Positions 25,618-34,341 of a stretch of 64,000 nt of DNA are shown piece by piece. How positions within the stretch are numbered: position 1 is the first letter of the stretch; each line of letters begins with the position of its first letter. Location: positions 248,001-312,000 of the forward strand of contig JAHBUK010000003.1 of assembly GCA_019638115.1 (NCBI GenBank), given 5' to 3'. Both the position numbers and the translations under genes were made by a program. Source of the DNA: Flavobacteriales bacterium (GTDB lineage: Bacteria; Bacteroidota; Bacteroidia; Flavobacteriales_F; PHOS-HE28). The notes beneath the pieces were generated by a model. That model did not search any database, was not told where the DNA came from, and saw only the letters and a list, made by a program, of their open reading frames with translations.

Positions 25618-26451
25618 TCACTTTTTATACCGCAAGTAGAAGCTCTTTCGGTTCTTCCTGGGTTTCTCGTAAAGAACTAAACCATCCGGGTCGCGGCCTA
25701 TAGGGTTGCCCTCGAAGTGGCGGAATGACATATCACTGATGCTTGATAGCCAGAACGAATCGTTGATACTCAGCGGAGCATTCATGTTTTCCGTGAATGC
25801 ATAGGCAATGAATAGTCGGAGGCGTAGGGGAGAGGATGTTCGGTCGAAGCTGGACGTCTTGATCTTTTCCTGCTGACCGCGTTTCACGTAGCTATCCTCA
25901 AGGATGGTTTCCGAACGACCCTCTACCGGGTACAACAGATCGGTGAGGAATGTGAAACGTTCGAGACCGATGTATGACTTCGGCGGTATCGAGGTGATTC
26001 GTTCGTTGGTAACAATGGTCCCTGTGGTGATCGCGACGGAATACTGGCTGCCAATGGACTGAGTAAGCCACCCCCAATTGAACCCGTTCCCTGAGGAAGA
26101 CTTGGAAGTTTGATGGGAGTAGGAGCTCCCCTTGCTGGTTGAAGAGATGTCAACAGCATCTCTCCACAGCTCAACTTTCCTGTCATTCACGATAAAGGCG
26201 GAATTCTTCCAGTCGATGAACAACTGCCGGTCGGTCTTATTGAAGATCACGCAGGCGAGCTTTCCACCTTCTGCCCAGAAAGAGTAGGCTATCAGCAAGG
26301 TGTCGTTGTCAGAGATCCACTGCCCATCGACGTGAGGCACGTTGTCGCTGTTGGTATCATAGACCAGGATGCGGGTTTGGGTGCAACTGGTGAAAGTCAA
26401 CGTGGTTGCGATGAAGGCAGTGGGAAATAAATATCGGCGCATCGCTTTCAT
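25618..26451 (-). CDS. hypothetical lipoprotein
   Basis: From the ATG at 26451 this gives 277 residues. The signal sequence MKAMRRYLFPTAFIATTLTFTSC ends in a lipobox with Cys at residue 23. The frame opens 20 codons further upstream, without signal-like sequence, so the later ATG is chosen. The mature part is mostly beta, with a Ser-rich linker (STSKGSSYSHQTSKSSSGNG) near the middle and a basic C-terminus (EKPRKNRKSFYLRYKK). No family recognised. It sits in the accessory region between two hairpin repeats, and its composition is AT-richer than the core genes. Confidence 0.72.
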   Translation of the reverse strand: MKAMRRYLFPTAFIATTLTFTSCTQTRILVYDTNSDNVPHVDGQWISDNDTLLIAYSFWAEGGKLACVIFNKTDRQLFIDWKNSAFIVNDRKVELWRDAVDISSTSKGSSYSHQTSKSSSGNGFNWGWLTQSIGSQYSVAITTGTIVTNERITSIPPKSYIGLERFTFLTDLLYPVEGRSETILEDSYVKRGQQEKIKTSSFDRTSSPLRLRLFIAYAFTENMNAPLSINDSFWLSSISDMSFRHFEGNPIGRDPDGLVLYEKPRKNRKSFYLRYKK

Positions 26452-26714
26452 GAAGGCTAAAGTAGCGGTTGGGATTGCCAACTCAACCACTGCAGTGTCT
26501 TCCGTCTTCAAACCTCCGCATGGGTCTCCCGGGGTACGAGGGGACCCTGCGCCCTCCAGGAATGGTCCATACCCATATCAGCGCATTGCGAGCCGCACGC
26601 TATCGTAGCCTGCGACCAAGCTCGACACGGACCTGAGCATGATAGCCATGACCACCTCACGCTTCTTTCCGTGCAGCATGTGTTCGTGCTTTGCGCGAAG
26701 CTCAGTGGAGTACA

Positions 26715-27497
26715 CTACTCCCGCACGAATTTCCGGCTGATCGATCCGTAAGCTCCGTGTGCCACGAGTACGTACAGCCCACTACCCAGGCTGCTTGTGG
26801 AGAACTCAAGGGTGGAACGAACGGAGGTCAGATCGAGCACTAGCCTGCCTTGTGCGTCGAGCAGACGGGCTTCGCGAATGGCCTGCCCATCGCTAGTGGC
26901 CACGTGCACCAGGTCGCCTTGTTGATGCACGGAAAGTGTTGGTCGTTCCAGCTCGTTCACTCCGACCGCTCGGTTCAGTTCCAGATCATCGAAAGCAGCT
27001 AAGGAGAAGATCCCGAAGTCCGGCATCTCTCCAGGGTAGAGGATGACCACAGCGGTATCGCCTTCATTCAATGCGACCGTCCAGGTGACGGACTCATGCA
27101 CCCATGGATAGTCAAGCGTGCCCGCCTCGACCAGGGGAGTGAGCATCCCGTTGGACAAGGTGCCCAAGGCGAGGAATGCACCGGTGATCGGATGGCCCAT
27201 CTGGTTCCGCAGCCATCCCGAGAGGGTGATCACTTCCCCGTCCAATGCTTCAGGAAGGCGCTGGAACATCCGGGGAAACGTGCATGGGTCGTTGTTGCTC
27301 GCCATCAACGTGAGCGCCCACGTGCCGCCATTGGGTGGGGTATTGCTGATGAACATGGGAGTGCCACAATTCCATTCCCAGCCTTCCGAAGAACTCCCTT
27401 CCGCATACTCGAACCCACCATTCACAAGGAGGGATTGTGCGGGCATGAAACCGGGTAGCAGGAAGGTGCAGCACATAAGGGAAGTAATTAGTCGCAT
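26715..27497 (-). CDS. secreted protein with T9SS type A sorting domain
   Basis: A 260-residue protein with a signal peptide ending near FMPAQS. The N-terminal part (LLVNGGFEYAEGSSSEGWEW and what follows, about 22-170) looks like a carbohydrate-binding-type jelly-roll (NGGFE start, WVHESVTWTV). The last 75 residues form a type A sorting domain ending GLYVLVAHGAYGSISRKFVRE. It would be exported by Sec, then sent across the outer membrane by T9SS. CATATTTG, one base off the -7 consensus, lies 31 bases upstream of the start. No enzymatic motif is seen, so the role is probably adhesion or binding. Confidence 0.82.
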   Translation of the reverse strand: MRLITSLMCCTFLLPGFMPAQSLLVNGGFEYAEGSSSEGWEWNCGTPMFISNTPPNGGTWALTLMASNNDPCTFPRMFQRLPEALDGEVITLSGWLRNQMGHPITGAFLALGTLSNGMLTPLVEAGTLDYPWVHESVTWTVALNEGDTAVVILYPGEMPDFGIFSLAAFDDLELNRAVGVNELERPTLSVHQQGDLVHVATSDGQAIREARLLDAQGRLVLDLTSVRSTLEFSTSSLGSGLYVLVAHGAYGSISRKFVRE

Positions 27498-27631
27498 GGC
27501 ATAGGGCTTATGGTTTGACTGCCTGCATCAAATATGCCCTGCTCAATGAGCGAGCGGAAGCCTTAACCGAGCAAAGGCACCATAAGCAAGTAGCAATGGT
27601 CGCGCTGCTTGGAGCAAAGGGTGCATCCCAT

Positions 27632-27684
27632 CTGCGCGTAGCGTGGCGTGAGTCTGAGCGTAGCCTGTGGCTAGGCCTCGACAA
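27632..27684. repeat. GTAGCC hairpin repeat, copy B
   Basis: CTGCGCGTAGCGTGGC, followed by GAGCGTAGCC-TGT-GGCTAGGCCTC (27656-27679) and CGACAAG. It is the same order as copies A and C, with an imperfect right arm. The second hairpin of the unit is not clear here. Confidence 0.75.
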
Positions 27685-27754
27685 GTGAAGGAACAACCAG
27701 CTCTTATGGCCACCCAAGCCCAAGCATTCAATACATGATATAAGTCTGTCCGAG

Positions 27755-27762
27755 TATCTTCG
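27755..27762 (+). promoter_or_regulatory. -7 promoter-like element (TATCTTCG)
   Basis: The TTCG variant of the -7 octamer, 38 bases before the chosen ATG at 27801 and 14 before an alternative ATG at 27777. Confidence 0.4.
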
Positions 27763-27800
27763 TTCACCCAACTGCGATGATATCGCTCCAAACCACTGCT

Positions 27801-28982
27801 ATGCGGAAACTATCCACTTGCCTGCTTGCCTCTTTGCTGATCATGTCCGTTCATGGTCAATGGGTCCAGGTGCCCTCGCCGATCGCTGCGAACTTGTGGA
27901 ATATCGTGTTCCTCACTGAGGATCTGGGTTACATGAATAGCAATTCATTGATCCTGAAGACCATCGATGGGGGAGAGACCTGGACCACGACCACCCATCA
28001 GGGTAATGTGGGTGGGAATTTCTCCTTCCCGAGCAGTACGGTGGGTTACATGGCCGGATTTTACGATGTGATCAAAAAAACGACGGATGGGGGTAATACG
28101 TGGACCACACTGACGATCAATAACCAGGCGTTACCCATCCGCGCGGTGAGCTTCCCGGATGTGAATACTGGCTACGTGGTGAGCCTCAACGGTTTCATAC
28201 GCAAGACCACCAATGGCGGCGCCACCTGGACGGCCCAAACAGCCCCCGGGAACCCACAGTTCAGGCATGTTCATTTCGTGAACGTGAACCTCGGTACGGC
28301 CATCGGTGAGAATGGAGCGATCCGCCGTACCACGAATGGAGGCGCCACATGGTCTTCCGTAACTGGGGCACCATCCACGTTTTTGAACGACATTTTCTTT
28401 TTGGACGAGAACATCGGCTTCATCGTAGGTGGCCAGGGCACCATGCTGAAAACAACCAACGGCGGTGCGAACTGGGCCCTGATGAACACCGGCACCACTG
28501 AGTGGCTGGATGCCGTATGCTTCCGCAACGAAATGGAAGGGTATGTGGCAGGCACCAGCGGGTTCATGATGAAAACAATGAATGGAGGACTTACCTGGAC
28601 CACAGAAGTCAATCCGTTCTACTTCAGTACACAACACATCAACGATATCGCTTGGGCAAACGGTCGTTGGATCACCATTGGTGACGCAGGGAGGATCACC
28701 CGTTCGGGAGAAGAAGTCGGCATTGACGATCCATCACTGGAAGGCGCTTTCGACATTGGCCCGAACCCTGCATCTAGCCATGTGAAGATCCGCGCGCGTG
28801 AACAGCAGGGTCACTTATGTACAGTGCGTGTGTTCGATGCTGGCGGTGCCTTGGTGCGTACCACCGTCCTGGGTGCGGATCAGGTCCACTTGGAAGTTTC
28901 AGACCTCAGCGATGGGCTATATGTGTTGGAGGTGAACACGGGTTCATCCAGTGCACGCATGAAGCTGATGGTTCAGCACTGA
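27801..28982 (+). CDS. secreted YCF48/BNR-repeat beta-propeller with T9SS type A domain
   Basis: A 393-residue protein. The signal peptide MRKLSTCLLASLLIMSVHGQ is why the ATG at 27801 is preferred over 27777. The body has at least six repeats of about 45 residues with the motif KTTNGGATW or KTIDGGETW (variants IRKTTNGG, LKTTNGG, MKTMNGG), each followed by a hydrophobic strand. This is the YCF48/photosystem II stability-like propeller, common in Bacteroidota secretomes. The last 80 residues are a type A sorting domain (FDIGPNPASSHVKI to GLYVLEVNTG, ending MKLMVQH). A surface-exposed binding role is inferred. Confidence 0.88.
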   Translation: MRKLSTCLLASLLIMSVHGQWVQVPSPIAANLWNIVFLTEDLGYMNSNSLILKTIDGGETWTTTTHQGNVGGNFSFPSSTVGYMAGFYDVIKKTTDGGNTWTTLTINNQALPIRAVSFPDVNTGYVVSLNGFIRKTTNGGATWTAQTAPGNPQFRHVHFVNVNLGTAIGENGAIRRTTNGGATWSSVTGAPSTFLNDIFFLDENIGFIVGGQGTMLKTTNGGANWALMNTGTTEWLDAVCFRNEMEGYVAGTSGFMMKTMNGGLTWTTEVNPFYFSTQHINDIAWANGRWITIGDAGRITRSGEEVGIDDPSLEGAFDIGPNPASSHVKIRAREQQGHLCTVRVFDAGGALVRTTVLGADQVHLEVSDLSDGLYVLEVNTGSSSARMKLMVQH

Positions 28983-29040
28983 TCCGCTGCTGACCTCCAC
29001 GTATTCAGCAAACTCGTCGAAATAAACATATCCCCCGTCT

Positions 29041-29141
29041 GGCCGTAGCGTGGCGGTGGATCTGAGCGTAGCCTGTGGCTACGCTCGACAAGCTCCGAAG
29101 CATGGTAGCCATGCCTTGCGGCAGGCAGGCCTGTGGCTACC
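29041..29141. repeat. GTAGCC hairpin repeat, copy C
   Basis: CCGTAGCGTGGC leads to a perfect 10-bp hairpin GAGCGTAGCC-TGT-GGCTACGCTC (29064-29086), then GGTAGCC...GGCTACC (29104-29141) with a longer loop than in copy A. A related hairpin GCGCGT-A-GCC-GTA-GGC-A-ACGCGC follows at 29198-29220. The whole 28983-29282 gap is made of such elements and holds no gene. Confidence 0.8.
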
Positions 29142-29282
29142 TACCCAGTGTTTCGTACAGGATGCGCAGTCACAGGCTACGGAGAGCCTACGTTGTTGCG
29201 CGTAGCCGTAGGCAACGCGCAGAATGCGTTCCTGCCTGGTACACGATGAACGCACCTATGCAAGGTCAACCCATCCTCAACT

Positions 29283-29831
29283 TCATTCCGGAATGCTGTT
29301 CACGTAGCCTTTGAAGGCGAGCATCTCACCCATGGGTACATAGGCTTCCTTGGGTTCGGGGCGCCAGGTTCCCAGGCCGTCCACATAGCGGTTGAACATG
29401 CAGAATGCCGCTGCGATCAGCACCGTGTCGTGGATCTCGAGATCGGTGGCGCCATGTTCCCGGGCCTTGGCCACATGTGCTTCGGTGACCTTGAGGCCGC
29501 CTTGCTGCACCATGCGGGCGATCTCCAGCAGTGCACGCATCTTCTCGCTCAAGGGCTCGTTCGGCAGGCCCTCTTTGATCCGGTCCATGAAGTCGGGGGG
29601 CTGCTGCAGGTGTGCCGCCGCCGCCGCGCCATGGCAATGATGGCAGAAATGGCAATCGTTCCACCAACTTACCGAGGCTGCGATCAGTTCGCGTTCGCCG
29701 CTACTGAGCGAGGATGGTCCGCGCAGCAGCACTTCCGCCAATTGGTTGAGGGGTTCCGCGGTCTCCGGACGGAAATGCATCAGTCCGATGATGCCAGGAA
29801 GCTGTTCGTTCTTGAGCGTGATGTGTGCCAT
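29283..29831 (-). CDS. AhpD-like alkylhydroperoxidase / carboxymuconolactone decarboxylase family protein
   Basis: A 182-residue cytosolic protein. The redox motif is DCHFCHHCHG, with Cys60, Cys63 and His67 matching the CxxC...H pattern of AhpD. The flanking helices (LSSGERELIAASVSWWNDC, EIHDTVLIAAAFCMFNRYVDGLG) are typical of the peroxidase-related branch of the family. The likely role is peroxide defence or thiol redox. The ATG at 29831 (MAHITLKNEQLPG) is preferred over an upstream in-frame start, whose extra 17 residues do not resemble the family. Confidence 0.88.
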   Translation of the reverse strand: MAHITLKNEQLPGIIGLMHFRPETAEPLNQLAEVLLRGPSSLSSGERELIAASVSWWNDCHFCHHCHGAAAAAHLQQPPDFMDRIKEGLPNEPLSEKMRALLEIARMVQQGGLKVTEAHVAKAREHGATDLEIHDTVLIAAAFCMFNRYVDGLGTWRPEPKEAYVPMGEMLAFKGYVNSIPE

Positions 29832-30031
29832 GGTGTAGGGGATGGGTCGCTCAATATAGCCAGCCGTTGAAGCCGATCGCAAGTGTGTTGGGTTGCGGGT
29901 TCACGCGCCATCAACAGCTTTCGGAGCACAGCTTCGCGAAGACCCGTACAAACCCTCTCCTTCAAGGTGTAAGTTCTTCGTGTTCAAGCAACCGCACACA
30001 AGTGGTCGCGTCTTGGGACTGAGTGGTTTGG

Positions 30032-30039
30032 TACATTCG
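30032..30039 (+). promoter_or_regulatory. promoter of the 966-residue surface protein gene (TACATTCG)
   Basis: The TTCG variant of the -7 octamer, 23 bases before the ATG, with TTG at 30013-30015 as -33 element (16-base spacer). Confidence 0.45.
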
Positions 30040-30062
30040 GCCGCCCTTGAAAGAACGCCATC

Positions 30063-32963
30063 ATGTCTCTGTCCGGCTCCCTGCGTCCGCTCTTCTTCAC
30101 ACTGCTGCTGCTTGTTGCCGGCACTTCGCGTGCACAGGTCTTCCCCTTCACCAGCGGCCCCATTCCGCTGTGTGCTACCAGCACCTTCACGGCCAATGTG
30201 AGCGGGGTGGGCACACTGATCACACCGGACGGGTGGAACTGGGGGCCGTACATCGACAACGTGGTGCTGAACATCACCACGGACCATCCGCAAACACTAC
30301 AGATATCGCTTACTTCACCACAAGGCACCACCTTGTTGCTCTCGGCCTTCAACGGAGCGGGCGGCGAGAATTACACGAATACCTCGTTCCCCTACTGGGG
30401 TGGCTCGAACATCACCACGGCCTCAGCGCCGTTCACAGGCTCCTACAACCCGCAGGGGGGGAGCTTGAGCGTGTTCGACTGGGAGAACGCGGATGGCATC
30501 TGGACCATCACCGTGGTGGATACTGCCTGCGCTTCCAGTGGCCCGGGCCCCGGTAACGGCTGGACACCCGGCTGGTTCAATGGCGCTTCGTCCGGAGGGG
30601 GGGGATTCGCCTTCGGTTTCAGCAGCCCGCCCCCGCCTTGCGGAGGCTGGATGGGCGATCAATTGGTGTACATCTGCCAAGGGCAGACCGTCGATATCCT
30701 GAGCTACTACGCTACCATGTATCCCGGGATTCCCTTTACGGTCTATGATGGCAATTATGTTCCGGTGGCCGATCCAACGTCCGTAGGTACTTCCGACTGG
30801 TATTACGTGGAAGGGATGGATCCATGGGATGGATGCTACTACTATGGCAACTATCAGCTCATTGTGAACCAGCCGATCTCCCTTGGCCCGGACCAGGTGG
30901 TGGAGCGCTGCAGCAGCGATGGTCCGGTGAACCTCGTCTCCTTGTTCACCCTTACGGGTCTGGGTACTACCTGGTCGCTGGATGGGTCGATGATCACGAG
31001 CGCAATGGCCGCTTCCGCAACTGCCCCCGGCGTGTACCAGCTGATCGCCACCAACAACGGTGGTTGCAACGACACGGCCTTGGTAACGCTGATCGTAACA
31101 TCCGACCCCGACCTTGGTCCGGACCAATCACTGAGCCTCTGCCCGGGCGAAAGTGCCGATCTGGGCGCCTTGTTCATCACCGCAGGCTACTCGGTGGAAT
31201 GGACATTCAACGGTGCCGTTCTCTCGAACCCGGATGCGGTAAGCGATGCGGGTGTGTATACGCTGGTGGCATCCACGGCCTCGGGTTGCTCGGACATGGC
31301 CGAGGTGACCGTTTCGGCAAGCACTGCACCTGCCTTGGGTGCCGACCAGGCGCTCGATGTCTGCGCCAACGAACTCGTTGATCTCACCGCACTGTACAAC
31401 ACCACCGGTGGCACGGCCGCGTGGACGTTTGCTGGTGCACCTGTTCCCAACCCTGCGGCCGTGAACACGGCAGGCACCTACGAGTTGGTGTTGTCCAGCG
31501 CGGGCAACTGCACGGACACGGCCCTGGTGACCCTGAGCGCCTTGCCAAACCCGGACCTCGGTGCTGATGCCGCTGCTGGGATCTGTGCCGGCAATGCGGT
31601 GGACCTGAACGCTGTCATTCCCGCAACGGGCCTCACCGCATCGTGGACCCTGGCCGGTGTTGCCGTGGCCGACCCCGCTGCCGTAGCTGTGGCCGGCACC
31701 TACACCCTGATCGCCACCAATGCTGCCGGCTGCAGCGATACGGCCTTGGTGGTGGTGAGCGTAGCGGCCAACCCCGCGCTTGGCCCGGACCAGTCCCTTA
31801 CGGTTTGTGCAGGCACAGCGGTGGACCTCACCGCCCTTTACGCCACCGGAGCAGCCACCACCAGTTGGACGATGAACGGTGTTGCGGTCGCTTTGCCGGG
31901 CGCGGTTACGAGCAGCGGCACCTACACGCTCACCGCCACCAATGCGGCCGGTTGTTCCGCAACAGCGGCGGTGCTCGTGCAGGTGGATCCATCGCCCGCG
32001 CTGGGTGCTGACCAAGTGGTGGGCAGTTGCGCCGGGTCCGGCATGGACCTCACCGCGCTCTACAACACGGCGGGTCTCACCACCGCGTGGACTTTGGCAG
32101 GCGCAGCCGTGTCCGATCCCGCTGCCGTAAGCCAGTCGGGCAACTATCAACTGGTGGTCACCAACGGATTCAACTGCACGGATACCGCGGTGGTGACATA
32201 CACGGCGTTCGTCAACCCGAGCTTGGGTGCCGACCAGGTCTTCTCGCTCTGTCCCTGGCAGTCGGTGGACCTCACCGCCGTGTTCCCGGTGTCGGGCATG
32301 AGCGCCACCTACACGCTGAACGGTGTTGCCGTGAGCGATCCCACGCAGGTGGTGGATGCGGGTAGCTACGTGATCAGTGTTGTGGATGCCAACGGCTGCA
32401 CCGCTGTGGCAACGGCCACCGTGCTGCCCATTGAATGCCTGTGCGTGGCCGACTTCGTGGAGGATGCGCGCTGCATGCAGGAGCCGGTGCAGTTCACGCT
32501 GCTGGCGGATTCCACGGTGCTTGCGGCCTATTGGGACTTCCACGGTGCAGGCATGAACGCCACGGGTACGGAGCCCGAGGTGCGCTTCCTGCGGCCCGGC
32601 GAACTGCTGGTGACGCTGTACGCCTCGCTCAGCTGTGGCGAGGTCGCGGTGGAACGCATCGTCAATGTGCCGGACTGCTCCGACTCGTGTACGGTGTACA
32701 TCCCCTCGGCCTTCACCCCCGATGGCGATGGCATCAACGATCGTTGGACCTGGGGCGGGGAGTGCCCACCGGAGGATTTCTCGGTGATCGTCTTCGATCG
32801 TTGGGGCAAGGCGGTGTTTGAGTCCAAGGACCCTTGGCGCGCTTGGGACGGCACCGTTGGCGGCAAGGAAGTGCCCACGGGTGTTTATGTATACCGTGCC
32901 GCGTACCGGCTGCTCTACCAGGAGCACAAGGAAGTGTCCGGCTCCATCACGCTCATACGGTAG
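30063..32963 (+). CDS. repeat-built surface protein with T9SS type B (gliding-motility-associated) domain
   Basis: A 966-residue secreted protein. The signal peptide ends near TSRAQ. About residues 40-170 resemble a proprotein-convertase P domain (LQISLTSPQGTTLLLSAFNG to WENADGIWTITVVD). Seven Ig-like repeats of about 75 residues follow, each opening LGPDQ or LGADQ, then a Cys (SLCPG, DVCAN, ICAG). The last 85 residues are a CHU_C/type B sorting domain (YIPSAFTPDGDGINDRWTW, VIVFDRWGKAVFES, ending GSITLIR). It is probably an adhesin or motility-related surface protein; no catalytic residues are seen. Confidence 0.9.
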   Translation: MSLSGSLRPLFFTLLLLVAGTSRAQVFPFTSGPIPLCATSTFTANVSGVGTLITPDGWNWGPYIDNVVLNITTDHPQTLQISLTSPQGTTLLLSAFNGAGGENYTNTSFPYWGGSNITTASAPFTGSYNPQGGSLSVFDWENADGIWTITVVDTACASSGPGPGNGWTPGWFNGASSGGGGFAFGFSSPPPPCGGWMGDQLVYICQGQTVDILSYYATMYPGIPFTVYDGNYVPVADPTSVGTSDWYYVEGMDPWDGCYYYGNYQLIVNQPISLGPDQVVERCSSDGPVNLVSLFTLTGLGTTWSLDGSMITSAMAASATAPGVYQLIATNNGGCNDTALVTLIVTSDPDLGPDQSLSLCPGESADLGALFITAGYSVEWTFNGAVLSNPDAVSDAGVYTLVASTASGCSDMAEVTVSASTAPALGADQALDVCANELVDLTALYNTTGGTAAWTFAGAPVPNPAAVNTAGTYELVLSSAGNCTDTALVTLSALPNPDLGADAAAGICAGNAVDLNAVIPATGLTASWTLAGVAVADPAAVAVAGTYTLIATNAAGCSDTALVVVSVAANPALGPDQSLTVCAGTAVDLTALYATGAATTSWTMNGVAVALPGAVTSSGTYTLTATNAAGCSATAAVLVQVDPSPALGADQVVGSCAGSGMDLTALYNTAGLTTAWTLAGAAVSDPAAVSQSGNYQLVVTNGFNCTDTAVVTYTAFVNPSLGADQVFSLCPWQSVDLTAVFPVSGMSATYTLNGVAVSDPTQVVDAGSYVISVVDANGCTAVATATVLPIECLCVADFVEDARCMQEPVQFTLLADSTVLAAYWDFHGAGMNATGTEPEVRFLRPGELLVTLYASLSCGEVAVERIVNVPDCSDSCTVYIPSAFTPDGDGINDRWTWGGECPPEDFSVIVFDRWGKAVFESKDPWRAWDGTVGGKEVPTGVYVYRAAYRLLYQEHKEVSGSITLIR

Positions 32964-32982
32964 CGTTACGCGATCGTGCATG

Positions 32983-33001
32983 GGGCATTGCAGCAATGCC
33001 C
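32983..33001. terminator. hairpin after the surface protein gene
   Basis: A perfect 8-bp stem GGGCATTG/CAATGCCC with loop CAG, 20 bases after the stop. There is no U-tract, so it may be a weak terminator or a 3'-end stabiliser. Confidence 0.5.
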
Positions 33002-33076
33002 AACGCGGCCGTGGAGCACGATCGTGCATGCACTGCGTTCGGCGCTGTTAATTCGTACACCCAGCACCACCAACAC

Positions 33077-33676
33077 ATGCGCATTACACCACTGCTGTTC
33101 TGCCTGCTCATCGCCTGCGGCCCTTCCAAGCAACCTCAAGGCAACGATGACCTACCCAAAGCGCTTCAGGAGCCATCCTTCGGCGGTAAGCTTGAAGGAT
33201 CCTATTCCAGGGGCTACAAGGAAGATCTGGTGGATGTGCTCTTTGAGCATGTGCTGAAGCAGGATGCGGAACTCGCCACCCTGGTGAAGGACTTGGACCG
33301 ACAGGCCACCTTGCACGCCGACAGCATGCGCACGATGCTGCGTTTCGAGGAGCGGGTGCAGGAGTACTACAGGGATGCGCGGGGGCATGTGGCACAGCTC
33401 TCGGACAGCCTGGAGGGTACCGCACAATTGAAGTTGTTGGAGGAGAGCGAGGCGCGCTACAACGAGCGAATGACCGCCCTGCGTGAAATGCGCACGAAGT
33501 ACCAGCAGAAGCGCGTGCGGAACGATGACCTGCTCACCTTGATCAAACTGGGCCGCACCCGTACGATCATGGAACGATACCAGCAGGAACAGCTGCCCGC
33601 TTCCACCACTCTGGAAGGGGAGTTGGCGCGCATCGCCGCATTGCAGGAACGTCTGGAAAAGGCGCTTGCGAAGTAG
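33077..33676 (+). CDS. coiled-coil lipoprotein, hypothetical
   Basis: A 199-residue protein. The lipoprotein signal MRITPLLFCLLIAC ends with Cys14 as the probable acylation site. From about residue 60 to the end the sequence is almost entirely helical and charged (LVKDLDRQATLHADSMRTML, EESEARYNERMTALREMRTK), suggesting a long coiled coil. The frame runs open for 81 codons upstream, but the only plausible signal is at this ATG. TTAATTCG, a near match to the -7 octamer, lies about 22 bases before it. No family recognised; a periplasmic structural role is possible. Confidence 0.75.
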   Translation: MRITPLLFCLLIACGPSKQPQGNDDLPKALQEPSFGGKLEGSYSRGYKEDLVDVLFEHVLKQDAELATLVKDLDRQATLHADSMRTMLRFEERVQEYYRDARGHVAQLSDSLEGTAQLKLLEESEARYNERMTALREMRTKYQQKRVRNDDLLTLIKLGRTRTIMERYQQEQLPASTTLEGELARIAALQERLEKALAK

Positions 33677-33753
33677 TTCGATGGAAGTACGGACACCACT
33701 GGCGCCGGTGGCGCGAAAGGCGGTCGTTCGGGACTTGGGGTTGCAGGGTGAAG

Positions 33754-33812
33754 GAGGTGATGGAAGGAAAGGAGGTGAAGGATGAAATGACCTCCCTTAC
33801 CTCCATCACCTC
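33754..33812. repeat. GGAGGTGATGGA hairpin repeat
   Basis: Outer stem GAGGTGATGGA/TCCATCACCTC (11 bp) and inner stem GGAGGT/ACCTCC. The left half repeats AGGAGGTGA-like words three times. It is located between two lipoprotein genes with no gene inside. Confidence 0.7.
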
Positions 33813-33869
33813 TTATTCCGACTCACTGGATCTTACATCTTGTGCGCCAATTCCGCAACGACCACGCCT

Positions 33870-34277
33870 ATGTCCAAGCTTCAACGCTCCGCGTTCTTCC
33901 TGATCCCGGTCTTACTCCTGCTCTGCGCGTGTGGTGGAGCAGGAAGCAGCCGAACACTGCCCGGCACGTGGAAGGTGGAGCATGTGGAGGTGAACACACC
34001 GGAGCTTTCCCCAATGCTGGTGGAAGCAGCGCACCAGATGCTGATGAGCGCCGAATACGACTTCAGGGCCGATGGCACCTTCGAGCTGCGCATGTCCGGT
34101 GATGTGGACCGCGGCACTTGGCGCTTGGTGGATGAGAACCAACGCATCGTGCTCACCTACAGCGAGGAGGTGGGTGAGGAGGAGCATCGCTTGGAACACT
34201 TCGGTCCCACGTCCATGACCTGGGTGAGCAGCATCCCGGAGCTGGGGACGATACGCCAGAACATGGCGAAGCAGTGA
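33870..34277 (+). CDS. small lipocalin-like lipoprotein
   Basis: A 135-residue protein. The lipoprotein signal MSKLQRSAFFLIPVLLLLCAC gives a probable lipid-anchored Cys near residue 19-21. The mature part begins LPGTWKVEHVEVN and contains EYDFRADGTFELRMSGDVDRGTW, the strand pattern of small lipocalin-like or DUF5004-type lipoproteins found in Bacteroidota. No ligand can be inferred. The start is the ATG immediately before the signal; 10 in-frame codons upstream lack signal character. It is followed by a strong bidirectional terminator shared with the large minus-strand gene. Confidence 0.78.
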   Translation: MSKLQRSAFFLIPVLLLLCACGGAGSSRTLPGTWKVEHVEVNTPELSPMLVEAAHQMLMSAEYDFRADGTFELRMSGDVDRGTWRLVDENQRIVLTYSEEVGEEEHRLEHFGPTSMTWVSSIPELGTIRQNMAKQ

Positions 34278-34287
34278 CGCACAGCAC

Positions 34288-34325
34288 GAAGAAGGCCGGA
34301 TGTCACGCGACATCCGGCCTTCTTC
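34288..34325. terminator. bidirectional rho-independent terminator
   Basis: A perfect 17-bp stem (GAAGAAGGCCGGATGTC and its complement) with loop ACGC, followed by TTT. It sits between convergent genes ending at 34277 and 34342. Confidence 0.92.
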
Positions 34326-34341
34326 TTTGGCACCGTTCCGA

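Noticed and set aside
25481-29220. Insertion sequence or transposase associated with the hairpin repeats
   Set aside because: No transposase-like coding sequence was found in or between the repeats; only short hairpin units are present.
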